Assembly: GCA_002308935.1 (NCBI GenBank)
Contig: DBWN01000083.1
Span: 1 to 6,061, forward strand
DNA length: 6,061 nt
Direction of reading: 5' to 3'
From: Bacteroidales bacterium UBA1237
GTDB taxonomy: Bacteria; Bacteroidota; Bacteroidia; Bacteroidales; UBA932
The notes beneath the pieces are model-generated. The model had not been told where the DNA came from, made no database searches, and saw only the letters and a list, made by a program, of their open reading frames with translations. Position 1 is the first letter of the stretch, and each line of letters begins with the position of its first letter. Position numbers and translations under genes: made by a program. This document shows positions 6,020 through 6,061 of the stretch, piece by piece.

Positions 6020-6061
6020 AAAAGAGGGTGTAACTAATTGATTTAAAGTTACAACCCTCTT
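6020..6061 (+). terminator. Probable intrinsic terminator hairpin at the end of the tRNA-Pro unit, cut by the window edge
   Basis: AAGAGGGTGTAACT (6022-6035) pairs with AGTTACAACCCTCTT (6047-6061) over 14 base pairs with a single bulged base, around an 11-base A/T-rich loop (6036-6046). The left arm is preceded by more A residues (6020-6021), so the T run needed on the right would continue past the window end, where it cannot be seen. Placement directly after tRNA-Pro fits termination of the tRNA-Glu - rpsT - tRNA-Pro transcript. The symmetry would also allow it to terminate a gene arriving from the right on the minus strand. Confidence 0.7.

Noticed and set aside
6020..6061. The inverted repeat beside tRNA-Pro as an attachment site or mobile-element end
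   Set aside because: No integrase, transposase or repeat of the tRNA 3' end is visible, and the stem is in the expected place for a terminator. What lies beyond the window could change this.

Overview
The window looks like a chromosomal housekeeping segment from a member of the Bacteroidota, most likely the order Bacteroidales. Four things point there. The two best promoters have the TAnnTTTG -7 box of that phylum. Start codons are generally not preceded by a Shine-Dalgarno sequence; A/T-rich leaders are seen instead. The gene order M23 peptidase - dxr - rseP - DUF4837-type lipoprotein is, from memory, typical of the group. The protein sequences (for example the RseP and S20 homologues) read as Bacteroidales. 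Base composition is moderate, and no insertion sequence, phage gene, CRISPR array or toxin-antitoxin pair was seen.

Left part (1-1011, minus strand): a two-gene unit, ruvX (16S rRNA maturation / Holliday junction resolvase family) followed by def (peptide deformylase). def runs off the left edge and lacks its C-terminal end. A Bacteroidota -7 box lies only 4 bases upstream of the ruvX start, so the ruvX transcript may be leaderless or nearly so.

Middle part (1043-5502, plus strand): four closely spaced co-directional genes. They encode a single-pass membrane M23 (LytM-type) metallopeptidase, dxr (MEP isoprenoid pathway), rseP (site-2 intramembrane protease) and a DUF4837-like lipoprotein of unknown function. 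Gaps are 20, 17 and 43 bases, so one transcript is likely. The shared theme is the cell envelope: peptidoglycan hydrolysis, isoprenoid precursor supply (including the undecaprenyl carrier), membrane proteolysis, and an exported lipoprotein.

Right part (5503-6061, plus strand): a strong promoter drives a compact unit of tRNA-Glu(UUC), rpsT (ribosomal protein S20) and tRNA-Pro(CGG). Gaps are 18 and 15 bases, and an inverted repeat that looks like a terminator stem reaches the window edge. The rpsT mRNA ends are probably created by tRNA processing.

I did not find a convincing previously undescribed system. The points most worth a second look are the ruvX promoter placed almost on the start codon, the tRNA-flanked rpsT, the conserved but uncharacterised lipoprotein beside rseP, and small sequence oddities in peptide deformylase, RuvX and S20.
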